Assembly: GCA_030737875.1 (NCBI GenBank)
Contig: CM060915.1
Coordinates: forward strand, 359,411,863-359,475,862
Source of the DNA: Allium sativum
Taxonomy: Eukaryota; Streptophyta; Magnoliopsida; Asparagales; Amaryllidaceae
Length of the DNA stretch: 64,000 nt
Direction: 5' to 3'
In this document: positions 1 to 12,506 of the stretch, piece after piece
Numbering within the stretch: position 1 is the first letter of the stretch
Layout: each line of letters starts with the position of its first letter
The notes under the pieces: model-generated
The model's input: the letters and a program-made list of their open reading frames with translations, nothing else
Databases searched by the model: none
Told to the model about the DNA's origin: nothing
Made by a program: the position numbers and the translations under genes

Positions 1-60
1 CCAACAAAATTCTTTAAAATAAAAATTTTAAATTGGCCCTGAAATTTCCGGGTTGTTACA
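1..60 (-). mobile_element. Element A, 3' LTR (first 60 bp only; cut by window edge)
   Basis: Read on the minus strand this is the first 60 bp of an LTR, beginning TGTAACAACCCGG. The same 60 bases end the upstream LTR at 6078-6137, which shows that both are LTR starts of one element. The polypurine tract lies immediately before it at 61-73. The rest of this LTR and its target duplication lie left of the window. Confidence 0.85.
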
Positions 61-73
61 GTCGCCCCCACTT
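61..73 (-). promoter_or_regulatory. Polypurine tract of element A
   Basis: On the minus strand it reads AAGTGGGGGCGAC, directly followed by the LTR start TGTAACAACC. It matches in place and sequence the tracts of E1 and E2 (AAGTGGGGGAGAT). It would prime plus-strand DNA synthesis during reverse transcription. Confidence 0.8.
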
Positions 74-266
74 AAAATCTTTTCGTCCTCGAAAAGGCAC
101 TAAGGAAAAAGTTGTTTAATTTACTAACTAAATTTTAATTTCCTTTTATTAATTTTATTTGTTAGCTAACTTATCAAATATATATACTCTTATATATATA
201 AAAATCATATTTCCAAAAATAGATTATATAATCAAAAATACGCTAATTATAAGCTTATCACTCTGA

Positions 267-372
267 ACTCATTCTAGGGCATTACTAACCCTATCTCTAA
301 TGAGTTTTCTCATTCTAGGACACTGCTGATCCTATCTCTAATGAGTATTCTTATTGGACATTACTAATCCAA
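267..372 (-). ncRNA. Three tandem stem-loops next to the primer site (candidate packaging signal), element A
   Basis: In sense (minus) orientation there are three stem-loops. The first (plus 354-372) has a TTGGA/TCCAA stem. The second (309-345) has outer stem CTCATT/AATGAG and inner stem AGGAT/GTCCT. The third (267-305) has outer stem ACTCATT/AATGAGT and inner stem AGGGT/GCCCT. Loops are close to YAGYARTR. Equivalent hairpins sit at the same place in B, C, E1 and E2 with both stem sides changed together. The position just 3' of the primer site is where LTR retroelements commonly carry packaging or dimer-linkage signals. The function is inferred. Confidence 0.55.
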
Positions 373-436
373 TTCTCTGATGAGTCTTTTTGTTCAGTTC
401 TAACGAGTTGTACCCCAAAGATTTGAGCTAACCAGA

Positions 437-448
437 GCTCTGATACCA
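437..448 (-). promoter_or_regulatory. Primer-binding site of element A (initiator tRNA-Met)
   Basis: The minus strand reads TGGTATCAGAGC, complementary to the 3' end of plant initiator tRNA-Met. It is separated from the LTR end at 451 by two bases. It fixes the orientation of the element and the inner edge of its 5' LTR. Confidence 0.85.
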
Positions 449-2459
449 ACTGTAAAGACCCGGAAATTCCCGCTCTTTGAATCGACCATAAACCACATAG
501 GTCTGACCCAAAGGATGGAAATCTTCGAATACTTTAACTTTGGGAATACAAAACATTAGAACAATAACAGCAGACTTTTATTACATTACAATAATGTAAC
601 ATCAGAGTACAGAATATCAGAGTACAAATAAAGTAAACTACTGCGGAAGATAAACTACAACAAATTTAATACATTAAACAGCGGAAGACTTCTAAGCTCT
701 GGACACAGCTTTAGGCTTCGATCCAGGATCCTGCTAAAGAGAGAGATGTCTGCAAAAAGCTACTCGACTGCCCGTGTGGAAAAGAGGGCACCCGAGTTTG
801 CAAAAGTGAAACAAACTACGAGTCAGTCATGGGACTGGTGCGAGAATTCTTAACTAGTTTAACTAATAGTAATAAGGCAAATCCAAGGACCACGCCGCTA
901 ACGCGGAACGGGTTTACTCCAATGGATTGCCGGTGCATAAACTAAAGTAAATCGAGAAATAACGCAATGTCTTTTTGGAAAAATGAAACCATTATAAGAC
1001 CCAGGTCCCATCACACAATGCAACGCACACCAGAGGATAGGGTTTTACCTTATAATGGTCAAAAGATGCTTGATACGTATAAAACGGATTTGATATTATT
1101 ATTAGTGTATATATGTTTTTAATAAAAAAAGATTTGAATCATAAGTAGCAATCCTAGACGGCATGGTTACCATATAGCATGTCGCCAATACTAGTTATAC
1201 AATCAAAACCGCAAGGGCGTATTGGAAATTTGGATTCCATCATGAGTCGAGGCTAGGGGCAAGATCCTCTCCGATTCGAGACACTCTAGCAAATGCCTCA
1301 GGATTCCCCGCAGTGAACCCTTGGAAGCGGTAGGGCCGGTCCCCGCCTATGGGCAGTGGATTAGTTATGCCTGAACACACGTTTCCCGGTCCCTTTGGAC
1401 CTATAGTATGACCACCAACGGCCTATAAAAATAACGAGGCGCCTCAAAATCCATCATCCACATAAGTAAAATGTCAGGGCTGGCAGGTCGCTGACACCAC
1501 TCTAGCTAGAAAGAAACGTGTGCACTCCCTACGGTCCATATCCCGTTTTTGACTCATACCGGGGTGTGAGGCTCGCGAAGTCACGCTACACAAAGCTACG
1601 CCTAAACAGGCCGTGCTTTGATCATCAAACACAAGGCCTGCTTTTCAACAAAATCCTTGATCAATGCATCTTAGCATGCCACATTGTCAGTCCATACTAT
1701 ACCATTGATTTCTGCCAATATATAACCTCTAAGCTCATATGTCTCAGAGAAGGGTGTTAACCACCAAGCAGATATGTATTAACAGAGATCAACGAATGTA
1801 GTATAAAGGACTACAACGTCAGACATACATTCCATTTATAAACTTATGCCCTGGGTCTGGACGAAAGTCAAATCCGTACAAATCGACACTACGTCCGGAT
1901 AACTACCATCTTAGCCCCGTCTTGGGAGCAAATCAATCCAGGACCTCAACACTAGTTACCCATTCGATGTGAAGATCGTCGGTCTTCAATCGCCGTCTTC
2001 AACTCTTAGATTTAAAACGTCGTATAATCATTTGAAATGAGATTGAACTCGGTCTTCTCAAATGATTCTCGCATATATATATACTTTGAAAACATTTCAT
2101 ATCGTTATTAATATTTGATAACGACCTATTGCTATTTTTATTTATATAAAAATAGCCTAAATTAATTTAACGACGCTTCGGGTAAATGGGCAACCCTGGC
2201 GTTGTTTTCAACCAAATTTGATTTACACATATTTTGAAATATAACCGTTGGATTTTGGCGAAATTTATGTCATTGGAAGGATCTTCCCAAAGCGGTCCAA
2301 ACGACTCCAGTTTTGGGAAATTCCGACGGTCGGATCTCTCTGTATAACCGTTTAAAGTTACGATTGCCGATACGCGAACTGTCACGCGCATTCCGTTTAA
2401 TTTATAATTTATATTTATATATATAAATATAAATCGTTTGACTATTCCAATTTCAAAAG

Positions 2460-4680
2460 TCTATTCTTTTTATCGCATCTAAAATGACGATAAAAATATC
2501 ACTTGTTTAATTTACCCTAAATGTAAATTATGCTTTATCTATCATTTGTCTTATTTACTGAATGTAAATAAATTATATTCCTTTCTTATTCTATTTAGTT
2601 ACCTAAATGTAAATAAATATATTCTTATCCTTTTCTTATTTATTTACCTAAATGTAAATAAATGTTTTATTTTTACTTTTGCTATATTTATTTACATTAA
2701 TTGTAAACAAATGTATCTAATTTCTTATTCATATTTATTTACCCTATTTGTAAATAAATAGTTTCATTTTCCTTTGCAAATCTTATTTACATAGTAAATG
2801 TAATTAATTGTATTTCTTTAATTCCTTTCCAATATTCCCTTTTAACATAAAAAGAGTATCTTATGTTAGTTCTTTTCTAACCTTTCTTATTTAACCAAAT
2901 GTATATTTATCTTTTATCTTAACAAAATATATTTTATCTTTACTACTTTTTCTTTTAAATAAAATGTTTATTTTGCTTTCATTCTTTATATTAAACAAAA
3001 TGTAAATTTTGTTTAACATGGCCTAATTGACAATTATGTTAATTTTATTCATTAATCAAGTTTACCACAAAATGTTATTCTTATCGTATTTAACATTTCT
3101 AAACAAGATGTCCTTTTTAATCATATTAACATTAAATAGACAAAATGTCCTTTTTATTCATATTAACATTTTATTTTCTTTTACATAAGAAAATTGGTTT
3201 CTTTTACTTTTACATAAAAAGTGTTTTCTTTTCTTTTACATAAGAAAATTGTTTTCTTTTACTTTTACATAAAAAGTAATGTTCATTTTTCTTATTTCCT
3301 TCACATTAGAAAATAATGTTCATTTTCTTATTTTCTTTACATTAGAAAATAATGTTCATTTTCTTATTTTCTTTACATTAGAAAATAATGTTCATTTTCT
3401 TATTTTCTTTACATTAGAAAATAATGTTCATTTTCTTATTTTCTTTACATTAGAAAATAATGTTCATTTTCTTATTTTCTTTACATTAGAAAATAATGTT
3501 CATTTTCTTATTTTCTTTACATTAGAAAATAATGTTCATTTTTCTTATTTTCTTTACATTATCTATTTACCCCAAAAGGTAAGTTTTCCTTTTTCATTGT
3601 TTATTTACATAAAGATGTAAATCCTTCTTTTGCATTATTACATGGAGAATGTAATTTTCACTTAACTAATGAAATCAATGTTATTTTCAAATTTAACATA
3701 TAACAGTGCAATAATTCCATGTTTTCTATATATTCAAATATCAAATAAAAGAACATTTTATTTGTTAACATTTTCCTATGGTTTCTAATATTATACAAAA
3801 GCATATTTTCCTATTTAACAAAATAAGTACTTTGCTTTACATATTTTGTTTTCACATAAAAGAGTACTTCTAAATTACATCAATTCTAACACACAACATG
3901 CATAAGGTGACGCATAATACATAAGGTGATTTTTTTCTTTTTTCATCAGTTCTAACATAACAAAGTACATAAGGTGATATTTTTATTTTTATCATCAATT
4001 CTAACATAACAAAGGATCACAATCAATACAAACAGCAAACACAATTTCTAACCCAATCATCATGGCACAACATCAAACTAAATAACATACAAACAGTTAT
4101 TCAACAGCGAGGAAATAATTAATTTAATTAATTAATTAATTAAATAGAAATTCTCACTATAATAACATGACGGTGTAATTTATGTCACTACAACTAAAAT
4201 TAGCACAACGATGTTTTTGTGTCATTACAACTAAAAATTTAACACGACAATGTTCATTTTTGATTCACTAATCATGTTCGACAAAAATGTGATTTTCCTT
4301 TGTAACACATGAAAAATGTAATCTTCTCAATGTTACACAAAATGTAATTATTTTATATTGTATAGAAATCTTCTTTGAAAATTCACTTATATTAAATGCG
4401 AATTTAAATGTAAAACATCTTCATACAACCTATTTCATCAAATTGGCATCTCTTTTATTCATATGCATCTATTTCAACAAAATGAATAATCTTGTAATTG
4501 TCAGTATTACTACATAAAATAACATCTCGGATTTTGCCAATTCCAATACCATAAAAATGGCATTTTTATTTTCTAATATAAATGATATAAAAATGACATT
4601 CTAATTTTCCAATTCTTATGAAAATAAATAATGACATCTTTAAATTCCCAATATTAATGATATTTTGTTTTAACAATTTT
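2460..4680 (-). repeat. Field of degenerate small palindromes in the LTR of element A
   Basis: About 2.2 kb of very AT-rich DNA made of short units, each with a self-complementary core. Examples on the plus strand are ATTTAC/GTAAAT around 2500-2760, ACAAAATGT-type units around 3050-3160 and 4300-4350, and AAAAATG/CATTTTT-type units around 4540-4600. Units drift in length and sequence, so the field is a degenerate tandem repeat rather than a simple microsatellite. It occupies the same relative place, downstream of the GC-rich segment, as the arrays in E1 and E2. Confidence 0.6.
3278..3561. repeat. 36-bp tandem repeat, about 8 copies
   Basis: A 36-bp unit beginning AATGTTCATT and ending CATTAGAAAAT is repeated about eight times, with inner copies nearly identical. 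Because 36 is a multiple of three, it yields a spurious repetitive ORF on the plus strand. Each unit junction holds an ATTTTC...GAAAAT inverted pair. It is a recent local expansion within the palindrome field. Confidence 0.9.
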
Positions 4681-5089
4681 GTTTCACAAAATCATCAACA
4701 ATTAGATAGATCTACATAACAGCATAAATCCCAGACCAAATCACGTCTACAACAAATAGAATCTAACAACATATTCGTGACAACGCAAACAATATTAATT
4801 AACTGAATTTAATTATATAAAACAAAAGGTAGAATTTCTCACCGATCAATTCAGAATAGATCCGTATCTGAAATTTGATCAAAAATTGATCTGCTCTGTT
4901 TTAGTCCAGGTCTGTACCATATTGTAGATCTCAGAAAAACGATTCCAACGAACTTCGTTTCGTCAAATTCTGTTTTGATTTGCACAAGATATGATTGTTT
5001 GAATATTAAATACCTTAATTATATAATTAATTTGCTAATTGTTTTTCTTAACCTTGGTTTCAACAAAATCAGGCCGTTGACCCTTGTTT

Positions 5090-5324
5090 CTTCTTCCTCG
5101 TTACTTGTCTATTCAAGGAAACCCATCACCACCGAAATAAATCCACCAACGCACCTCACCTGAAGCCACCGTTGTTCGATCAGACGTCCTCACGTGGAAG
5201 CCCCGAACTCCACCTCCGTTCGCCAGCAACAGGCGCCAGCTCGGTCGAGCCCTCCGCCCCGAAATCCAGTCCAAACCGTCCAACTTCACGCCCAAATTCC
5301 CAGCAAACCACGCCTTTATAATCG
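5090..5324 (-). promoter_or_regulatory. Candidate promoter and GC-rich leader segment, element A LTR
   Basis: On the minus strand ATTATAAAGG (plus 5312-5321) resembles a TATA box, and the next 200 bp are clearly richer in G and C than the flanks. The segment ends near 5100 with CAAGTAAC, a possible splice donor. E1 and E2 have an analogous GC-rich block ending in GTGAGT at the equivalent LTR position. It holds no conserved protein. Leader function is inferred. Confidence 0.35.
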
Positions 5325-6137
5325 ATCATCACCGTACAAAATTCAAGAGCTCGGATCACTCTTCGATTTGGTATATGACTTGCGTTTTAATTTGTTGTGT
5401 GGTGGAAGAAATTGAAGAATCAAAATCGAATGTTTCTGGCCATTGAAGAAATACATACGGCGGCTGTAGTTTGTGGATTAGGGTTTGTATTCTGAACGTA
5501 TTTATACAGTATTCCTAGCGTATTTTTATTTATTTAATTTGTTAATTCTAAGGAAAAATCCAATTTCTCGATATGAACTCCAAATTAAATTCAACGAAAA
5601 ATGTTCCTAGGCAAATACCCCCGTTCCGGACGCAATGGAACAGGTCTCGTAACCCAATTCCATTGTTACGACATGTTTCTCTTTAATTTAATATTTAAAA
5701 CCCTTAATTATTTAATTCTGACGTACAATTAAATTTACCGGGCCCACATACTGCCTCTAAAAATTACAGAAAAATTATATTTGGCTATGTTTTGACGATA
5801 CGGTTCTAACGAGACTAATTTCGTCGAATTCTGAGACTGTTTGAAAAATGGCTATTTTTAAGCTGATTAAAATTGACCGAAACTGACAAAACACAGTTTC
5901 TTTTGCCACGCTCACATATTAATTCGGAAAATTCTAAAAATTGAAACCTAGCAATAATTTGACATTCCGGTTCCAACAAAAGTGGTTTCGTCGAAAACAG
6001 AGATCGTTTGAAAATTGACTATTTTCACTGGCTTTAATATTATTTAAAATTGAAAATTTTAAATTCTGGCACATTTTCCAACAAAATTCTTTAAAATAAA
6101 AATTTTAAATTGGCCCTGAAATTTCCGGGTTGTTACA

Positions 6138-8311
6138 TGTTTCGACTCCAGCTCCTCTATGGAAGCTCCAAGCAAATCCAGTGTTACTTGGAAAAGAGAC
6201 TCGATTTGACCCGAGTATTACATACACGGATCAGTCTGGGATACTTTCAGTTAGTGATCTCACATCGTAAGTGTAACGACTGGCCATTTTTAACATCTCG
6301 AATCGGTAATTCAACCAACTCAAAATGGTGACTCAATATTTAGCTTACACGGGTTTAACAAAATTTACATAGAATATGGTAATTTCATTTAAATTCCTAT
6401 GAAGTTAAATCAGTTGAACGAAAGGCGAATCACGAGACAAAACTCCAGCAAAAGATAAGGATGTCGACGGTAAGTTTGGTCTAATGATTCGCCTTTCGTT
6501 CAAGTAATTTAACTTCGTAGGAATTTAAATGAAATTGTCATATTTTGTGTAAATTCTGTTAAACCCGTGTAAGCTAAATAACAAGTCACCGTTTTGAGCA
6601 TTTTGAGCGTTTTGAGTTGGTTTAATTATGGATACGAGACGTTAAAAATGGCGAATCATTACAGTAAGCAACTTGCTTAACTTCTGAGACCCTTTTTAAA
6701 GAAAGGAACTCTCGTAAGACACGACCATACATAAACATGACATGTATTTTTAATCTTACGATACCGAAGTCACTTTTATTATCAAAATCCAATTATATTA
6801 TAATAATGTCTATCAAAGCATAAATATAATAAGAATATAGCAGGAAAGCTTGCTTCACACTTTCAAACATTGTTGGTTTATAATTAAAAACGTATGGCTC
6901 ATATTGGAGATTGGATTTCCAACATGACAAGGTATGTAACCACCTTCCGACTAATGTCCTCTAAAGATGGAACACTGGGGTTCAACAAGAATATCTTGCA
7001 ACCCGACCACACATGACCGACTACTCATTCAACTTGAGTGTACTAAATATATCATCACCATGGTTGTTGGCCTTCCAACCACACTTATTCCGAAGCATAC
7101 AAAAAGGAACAATTGATTTTTCTAGATCAGGTGATGATATACCATAATTGGTATGACCCACATAACCATGTTGTCTGTCCGGTTTCAGTCATTTCCCCGT
7201 TAATGAGGCTTGAGATCACGTTTACCTTTCGGAATCATCACATTCAACTTTGAATGCCACATTGTCAGATCAGTCCAATCACTAATTGATCTATACTAAT
7301 ATAATCTAGATGCTAAGCTAAAAGAAGTTCCCTTCTCCACTTCCAAACTTGGCATATTTGTATAAATCAACGTACATGGTCTTAGGAAATATTCTGTTAG
7401 ACATTCGTCCATACAAGTTAATTCTAGGACTGAGTGAAATCGAAGATACACCAGAGTAAGAGGTTTACTACCACGAGTTTAATCCTGGTAATTAACCAGA
7501 GACATCAGCGAGCAACTCACTCGCTCCAAAGATAAATGTCTTCAAATATAATCATCCCTGCAAGTTAGTTTTCAAACAAAAAATTTGATTGAAGTGGTTT
7601 TGGGTCCAGTTCCCATCCCGGTCTCTTTAAACTAACACATCAAATGTCAAAGGGGAATATTCATTTGATAGTCGGTTCTTTAACTATCAAATCAAACAGT
7701 ACATATTAGTACTTCATCAGCTCAGAACTTTCCATTAAAAACCATTTCAACAATTCTTACAAATCAATTCTTAATTTCTTATCTCAACCGAATAAATATA
7801 TTCACAAACTTCTTCTGTATACGTTACTTTGAAAACAATAATAATGCACTTCTCTTTAGGGGTATTCCCAAAACCCTTCTTTATTTACTTTATCTTCAAA
7901 TATTACAATATATATATATACACACACACATATATATAGCCAAATGGTATATATCTAATTACTTAAATTTGTATAGTCAAAACAATGTCAAACTACCATT
8001 GTTTATTAAATAAACCTAAACGGTTTTATTTATCTTCAAAACTTTATCGATAAAAGTTAAATCTTCACTTAAGGGAATAATCATTAAATTTCCATATCCA
8101 TTTCAATTCCAATCATTTATGTATTTTCTACTTAAGTATATTCACTAAAGCTCTATTATTTTTATTATTTAGAAAATAGTGCCATTTACTTAACTAAAGG
8201 GTGTAAGTATAGTCATATTTCATATCTATATCAAACAATGTCATGCAATACATAGTTTACTACAAAACCCAATAGTTTATATTTAATCTCTTTAACTTTG
8301 CAAATTACGTT
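6138..8311 (-). mobile_element. Element D, old LTR fragment, left part (interrupted by foldback 6272-6663)
   Basis: The remnant of a minus-strand LTR related to B and C. The stretch 6138-6260 aligns with the reverse complement of C at about 36780-36890 (shared TGACCCGAG and CAGTCTGG blocks), and 6664-7150 aligns with C 36250-36720 and B 20230-20760. It is cut on the left by element A and on the right by element B, whose insertion duplicated 8307-8311. An (AT/AC) microsatellite lies at about 7906-7937. There are no genes. Confidence 0.7.
6272..6663. mobile_element. 392-bp foldback (inverted-repeat) element with 5-bp target duplication
   Basis: The left arm (6272-6432) and right arm (6485-6663) are imperfect inverted copies flanking a 52-bp centre. 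The ends read TGTAACGAC... and ...CATTACA. It is flanked by exact GTAAG duplications at 6267-6271 and 6664-6668. The right arm has extra TTTTGAGC-type tandem units around 6590-6615. There is no coding capacity. A 5-bp duplication does not match hAT (8), Mutator (9), PIF or CACTA (3) or Tc1/mariner (TA). The termini instead resemble the TGTAACGACC LTR end of element B, so an LTR-derived or integrase-mobilised palindrome is possible. Confidence 0.8.
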
Positions 8312-11300
8312 TGTAACGACCTGCAAATTCGAACCCTTTGAGTCGACTAAATACAATACCAGTCCGACCCAAATTGCACAAAAATACAAATTATTAATAG
8401 AAAGAAGTTAGAGGATGAGAAATACAAAAGACAGAAAATTAGAATAGAAGAATTAAGATAAAAGAAAGATCCGAATAACATTGAATCTCACAATCGCAGT
8501 GGAATAAAATATAATATAGATATAATCTTTGAAAAATACAAAACTGTATTTGAACTTACATACAACATCAGAGTACATCATATATACATCACAACAGAAA
8601 TAAACCCTATATAACCAATGTTGAAACCTCCTGCTCTAGCTCCTTCCAAAGTATATGAAAAATCCTAAACTACTTAACTACCCGTACAAATTTGGGCACC
8701 AAAGAGTTTAGGTAGAACATAGAAAAATAAACTCTGGGTTAGTCATTGGACTGGTGTGAGTAAACGATTTTAAAAAGTTTACTTAACTTGGAAAATTCCT
8801 ATTGAAAGAAAAGATAATCGTAAGACCGATCCACACATAAACACGGATGGTTTTTATCTTACGATAACCCAAAACATTTTGAAATCATAACTATACTGGT
8901 ATTATAATAATGTCTAGGGTTTTCCATAAATTAATTTGAATCTAGCAGAACGCTTGCATCTCGCGCTCCACATATATAGTCTACAAATAAAAACTGCTTG
9001 GAGCTTAGGGATATTGGATTTCCAACTATGACAAGGTAAGGAACCACATTCCGATAGTGTATCTCTAGAGAAGAATACACTGGGTTTAACAAGAACGTCT
9101 TGCAACCCGGCCACACATGACCAACCACTCATTTCTCTTGAGTGTGTCGAATATATTATCACCTTACGGTTGCTAGCAACATAACCGTTTCCGGGAGATA
9201 CAGAAGCGAAAGAAGTAACAAAATGAATAGTCTCTAGATGATGACAATACACCCTAATGGTAGCGACCCACATAGCCATGCTGCCTGCTCGATTTTTTTC
9301 ATTTTCCGGTGATGAGGCTTGAGGTCAAAACTTACCTTTTAATATATCTCGTCTTCATTCACTTTGAATGCCACATCGTCAAACCCATCAAATCACAAAT
9401 TGATTTACCTAAAATCACGGGTATAAAGCTAAGAGAAACGAATTCCTCTACCACTAAACATAGTTTTGAGGAGGTCAACTTACGCGATTTGTTAGGCATA
9501 CTCTGTCAGACATTCGTCCAAACAAGTTGTCCTGGGTCTGGGAAAACCGAAGGCACTATTTTGTAAATCCATCTTAGGCAATTTCTACCTAGGATCGACA
9601 GAACATCCCTTACATATACTCCGTCTTCAATGGTCTTCAACTTGACTTCAAATTAATCAACACCTAGGTCGGAACAAAGTAGTATTTGGATTTCAGTTAG
9701 AAAACCAATCCCGGTTTCCTTGAATCAACGAACGTTAAAATCTTTTAGTGCCAAGTGATACATAAATGAATCAAGTTATCATACTCAAACAAATTTCAGT
9801 ATTTATAATTTCAGGACTTATCTACACAACTCCAGATTCAACAGTAGTTTGATATTATCTAAATAAGATATGTAAATGATAAAATTAAACTGAACAAGTC
9901 TATTGGGTCATATCCCAGCATTTTTATCAAACAAACAATTATCATACAGATCCATCACATTTTAAGAATTCAAATAATCATCATTCATGAATCAGTTAAC
10001 CTTGGAAAATAATGTTTCCAAGTTATACCTAGTTATGATTTAATTCAGTTTAAGAAATCCATTTATTTTACTTGATTATACTGTATCATCATAATCCATG
10101 CGTTAATGTATATGACTTACATATATAACTATTATTTCAGTAATTTAATGTATAATAAATTTAAATCTTATTTAAAATGGAAAGTGAATGATACTTTCCT
10201 AAATTCGACTTAGTCGGTCACAATTCAATATCTCTGTCCAGTTTATCTTCATTCCATTTATTTTTTTGAACTTTCAGAATAATCTCATCAATTTCAGTCA
10301 ACTAAATTTCTCCCCACAACCATTCTCATTTGCAAAACATTTGTTTTTTTACGTTATTCACTTTGGTTTGTGGATATCTATTCCTTCTCTACTCATTAAT
10401 CATTTCCACTTGAATCCATTAGTAAATATTAGTGCATAACCAATATTGTTTATCTAGTGACAATAAAAATTCATATTCCCTTGAATTCCAATATTTAGTT
10501 TCAATCGTTGTTAATTCGATTTTTAAATCATATCTCGATAAAATATATTTATCAACTAAATAACATTAAATGTTTATTTCAAAATAATTGAATTTATCGC
10601 AACATAATATAACTGACGACTAGCCATCATTCATTTCTTACGATGTATTGTCGATTACCATTTTAATTAGTCAGATTGGAACTAGTTATTTGAAATAAAT
10701 GGATTTGAAAGAATATCGATTTATTCTATTTATTTATTCCGATCACTTTGTTAATTCTAACAAGGTATAACTCTGTCCATCACAATCTTCTACTACCACC
10801 TCCATTCCAGATTTCAGCTTTCATAGTCTTTCCTTTTTTTTGTTTTTTTTTGTTTTTCTCTTTTCTCTAATTATTTCTTTTATTTCTTTTGGGTAAATAT
10901 GTATATGTATATATATCTTAGTTAATTCATTTATACATTTGGAAAGGACTCTTTTTAGTTTATTTCAAAATTTCTATCCCTTTTCAATTCTATTTCCTAC
11001 TTACTTTTCATTTCATTCCTTAATTACCTTCTCTTTGGTTCCTAATCCCATCAGCCTAATTGTTTCTTCCATCCCTTTCTTATATTCATTTATTTTTAAG
11101 TCCAAGCCCAACAATTAAAGGCCCATTAACCATTCCTTTTACCCATCTTCTGCTATCCGCTCACTCTTTATTTTCTCTACTATTTCCGCACATTGGTCCA
11201 ATCTTCCCTTTCCCACGTTTCTTTATTTACTTCCCCAGACCAGCACGTCTCCTTTCCCTCCATTTTCTTCTTCTTTACATTCTTTGCTTCATTCCTTTGT

Positions 11301-12057
11301 TCCTCTCAGATCAACGTCCCATAGTTACGCGCACAACCCATTCTTTGCTCAGCTGCACTAATTTGTCTCAAGTGGTATTAACATCTAACACTACAAAGTA
11401 AACCAGGCACTATATTATTCTGGTAAATGATTTAAGGACGTTTGTTCATGCATACCACTTGCTTTAAATGGTGATTACTCATTGTTTATACTTTAAAAGA
11501 TGCTACATTACATTTTCAAACTGTAGGCAGTTTGCACAGTAAATGGAAAGCCGACTTTCCATGAAGTAAACGGAAGAATGCTTCATTATCATATAAGTTT
11601 ATAACTTTACTCCTTTACTAAAATGAAACATCTCCTTCATTATCATATATTGTGGCAAAAGGACTGAAATGAAAAGTATCCTTTCCATTCATAATACTGA
11701 CACATAACTTATTGTTCTTTACGAGGTATGTTTCTGTAGGCTACCAACCAAGGTGATACGAGATCGAGTGTCCATCGAATGATCCTATACATATTTATTG
11801 TATAATTCTCCAATACATAATCTTGACGTGGTTGAGTACATCTTTTTCTTTTCTTTGTATATTTTTTTTTACCTGACACCATAAATTTCTTGTGCCATCA
11901 TCAGCATCCCATCCGCACTTTTGCTCCCATCCTCTCCTTTGTGCCAATAACAACACCTTTACCGCAACGACACACCAAGGCGCATGTCATGGCCCATATA
12001 TGCAGGCTTTAGCTCCTTCCCCTTCCAACTTCCTTTCTTCTCCCATTTTTAGACATC

Positions 12058-12093
12058 CAAGTGCACATATATACCTTGGTACACGTGCACGTC
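12058..12093 (-). promoter_or_regulatory. G-box plus TATA-like site in element B 3' LTR
   Basis: The palindrome CACGTG, the G-box core bound by plant bZIP and bHLH factors, lies next to a TATATATG stretch which, in the minus sense, follows it by about 10 bp. The pair is repeated in the other LTR at about 23496-23530. Promoter function is inferred from motif order only. Confidence 0.35.
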
Positions 12094-12337
12094 TTCTCCA
12101 ATCAATGGTTTTCCACCCCGATCATCTCCACAAACGTGCGCTCACGTCCTGATCACAACTCTGATCTTTAATCAGCTTCTGACCATCTCCATCTCGTCTC
12201 CTCGGCCTTCGATCAACGTTGGTGAAAATTGGGTGTTAACCCTTAACTAAATAAACAAGTCAAACCCCGACCACTTCTCTTCCTCGACATGCCACCACCC
12301 TCGCTTGATCGACCTTAAACTTCCCCCTCGTGAAGAT

Positions 12338-12493
12338 TGATAACATTAATAAGAAAAACAAAATACATTGAGAGCGGAGGCTTGTAGAAGAGAAAGCCCT
12401 TAACCCTAAAATAACACAAGAGGCCTTTATATATAGGCAAAACACAAATAAGGGAAAGACTATACTACCCTTTTATTATAAACTATGCTAACA
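12338..12493 (-). repeat. Copia element 3' LTR (156 bp)
   Basis: In sense it begins TGTTAGCATAG and ends TGTTATCA. It is identical to 16029-16184. The polypurine tract abuts its 5' end (plus 12494-12502). Confidence 0.95.
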
Positions 12494-12502
12494 TCCCCCC
12501 TC
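12494..12502 (-). promoter_or_regulatory. Polypurine tract of the copia element
   Basis: The minus strand reads GAGGGGGGA immediately before the 3' LTR start TGTTAGC. The pol frame ends in TGA at 12507-12509, just upstream. Confidence 0.85.
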
Positions 12503-12506
12503 AAAC

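Larger units (their letters stand above)
61..450 (-). mobile_element. Element A, internal region (390 bp, no coding capacity)
   Basis: The region between the two LTRs of element A is only 390 bp. In the sense (minus) direction it holds a primer-binding site (437-448), three small stem-loops (267-372), an AT-rich spacer, the tract TCGAGGACGAAAAG found at the same place in the other families, and a polypurine tract (61-73). There is no gag or pol and no long ORF, so the element must use proteins made elsewhere. An internal region this short beside a 5.7-kb LTR is extreme: classical TRIMs have short LTRs and LARDs have long internal regions. Confidence 0.85.
451..6137 (-). mobile_element. Element A, 5' LTR (5687 bp)
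   Basis: The LTR is bounded by TGTAACAACC (minus strand, ending at 6137) and ...TTACA (451). In sense order it holds: two GACGAAAC modules (5959-6010, 5794-5842); a TATA-like site and GC-richer exon-like segment (about 5324-5090); a third module (4935-4977); a long AT-rich field of degenerate small palindromes (about 4680-2460) with a 36-bp tandem array; a module shared with E2 (2400-1500); and a 3' section shared with E1 and E2 (1500-451) with the TGCCC/GGGCA hairpin at 769-790 and a TTTTTGCAG acceptor-like site near 751. The right flank 6138-6142 (TGTTT) would be the target duplication; its partner is outside the window. Confidence 0.85.

Noticed and set aside
3278..3620. 113-codon repetitive ORF
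   Set aside because: Produced by a 36-bp tandem repeat whose length is a multiple of three; the unit is AT-rich LTR DNA.
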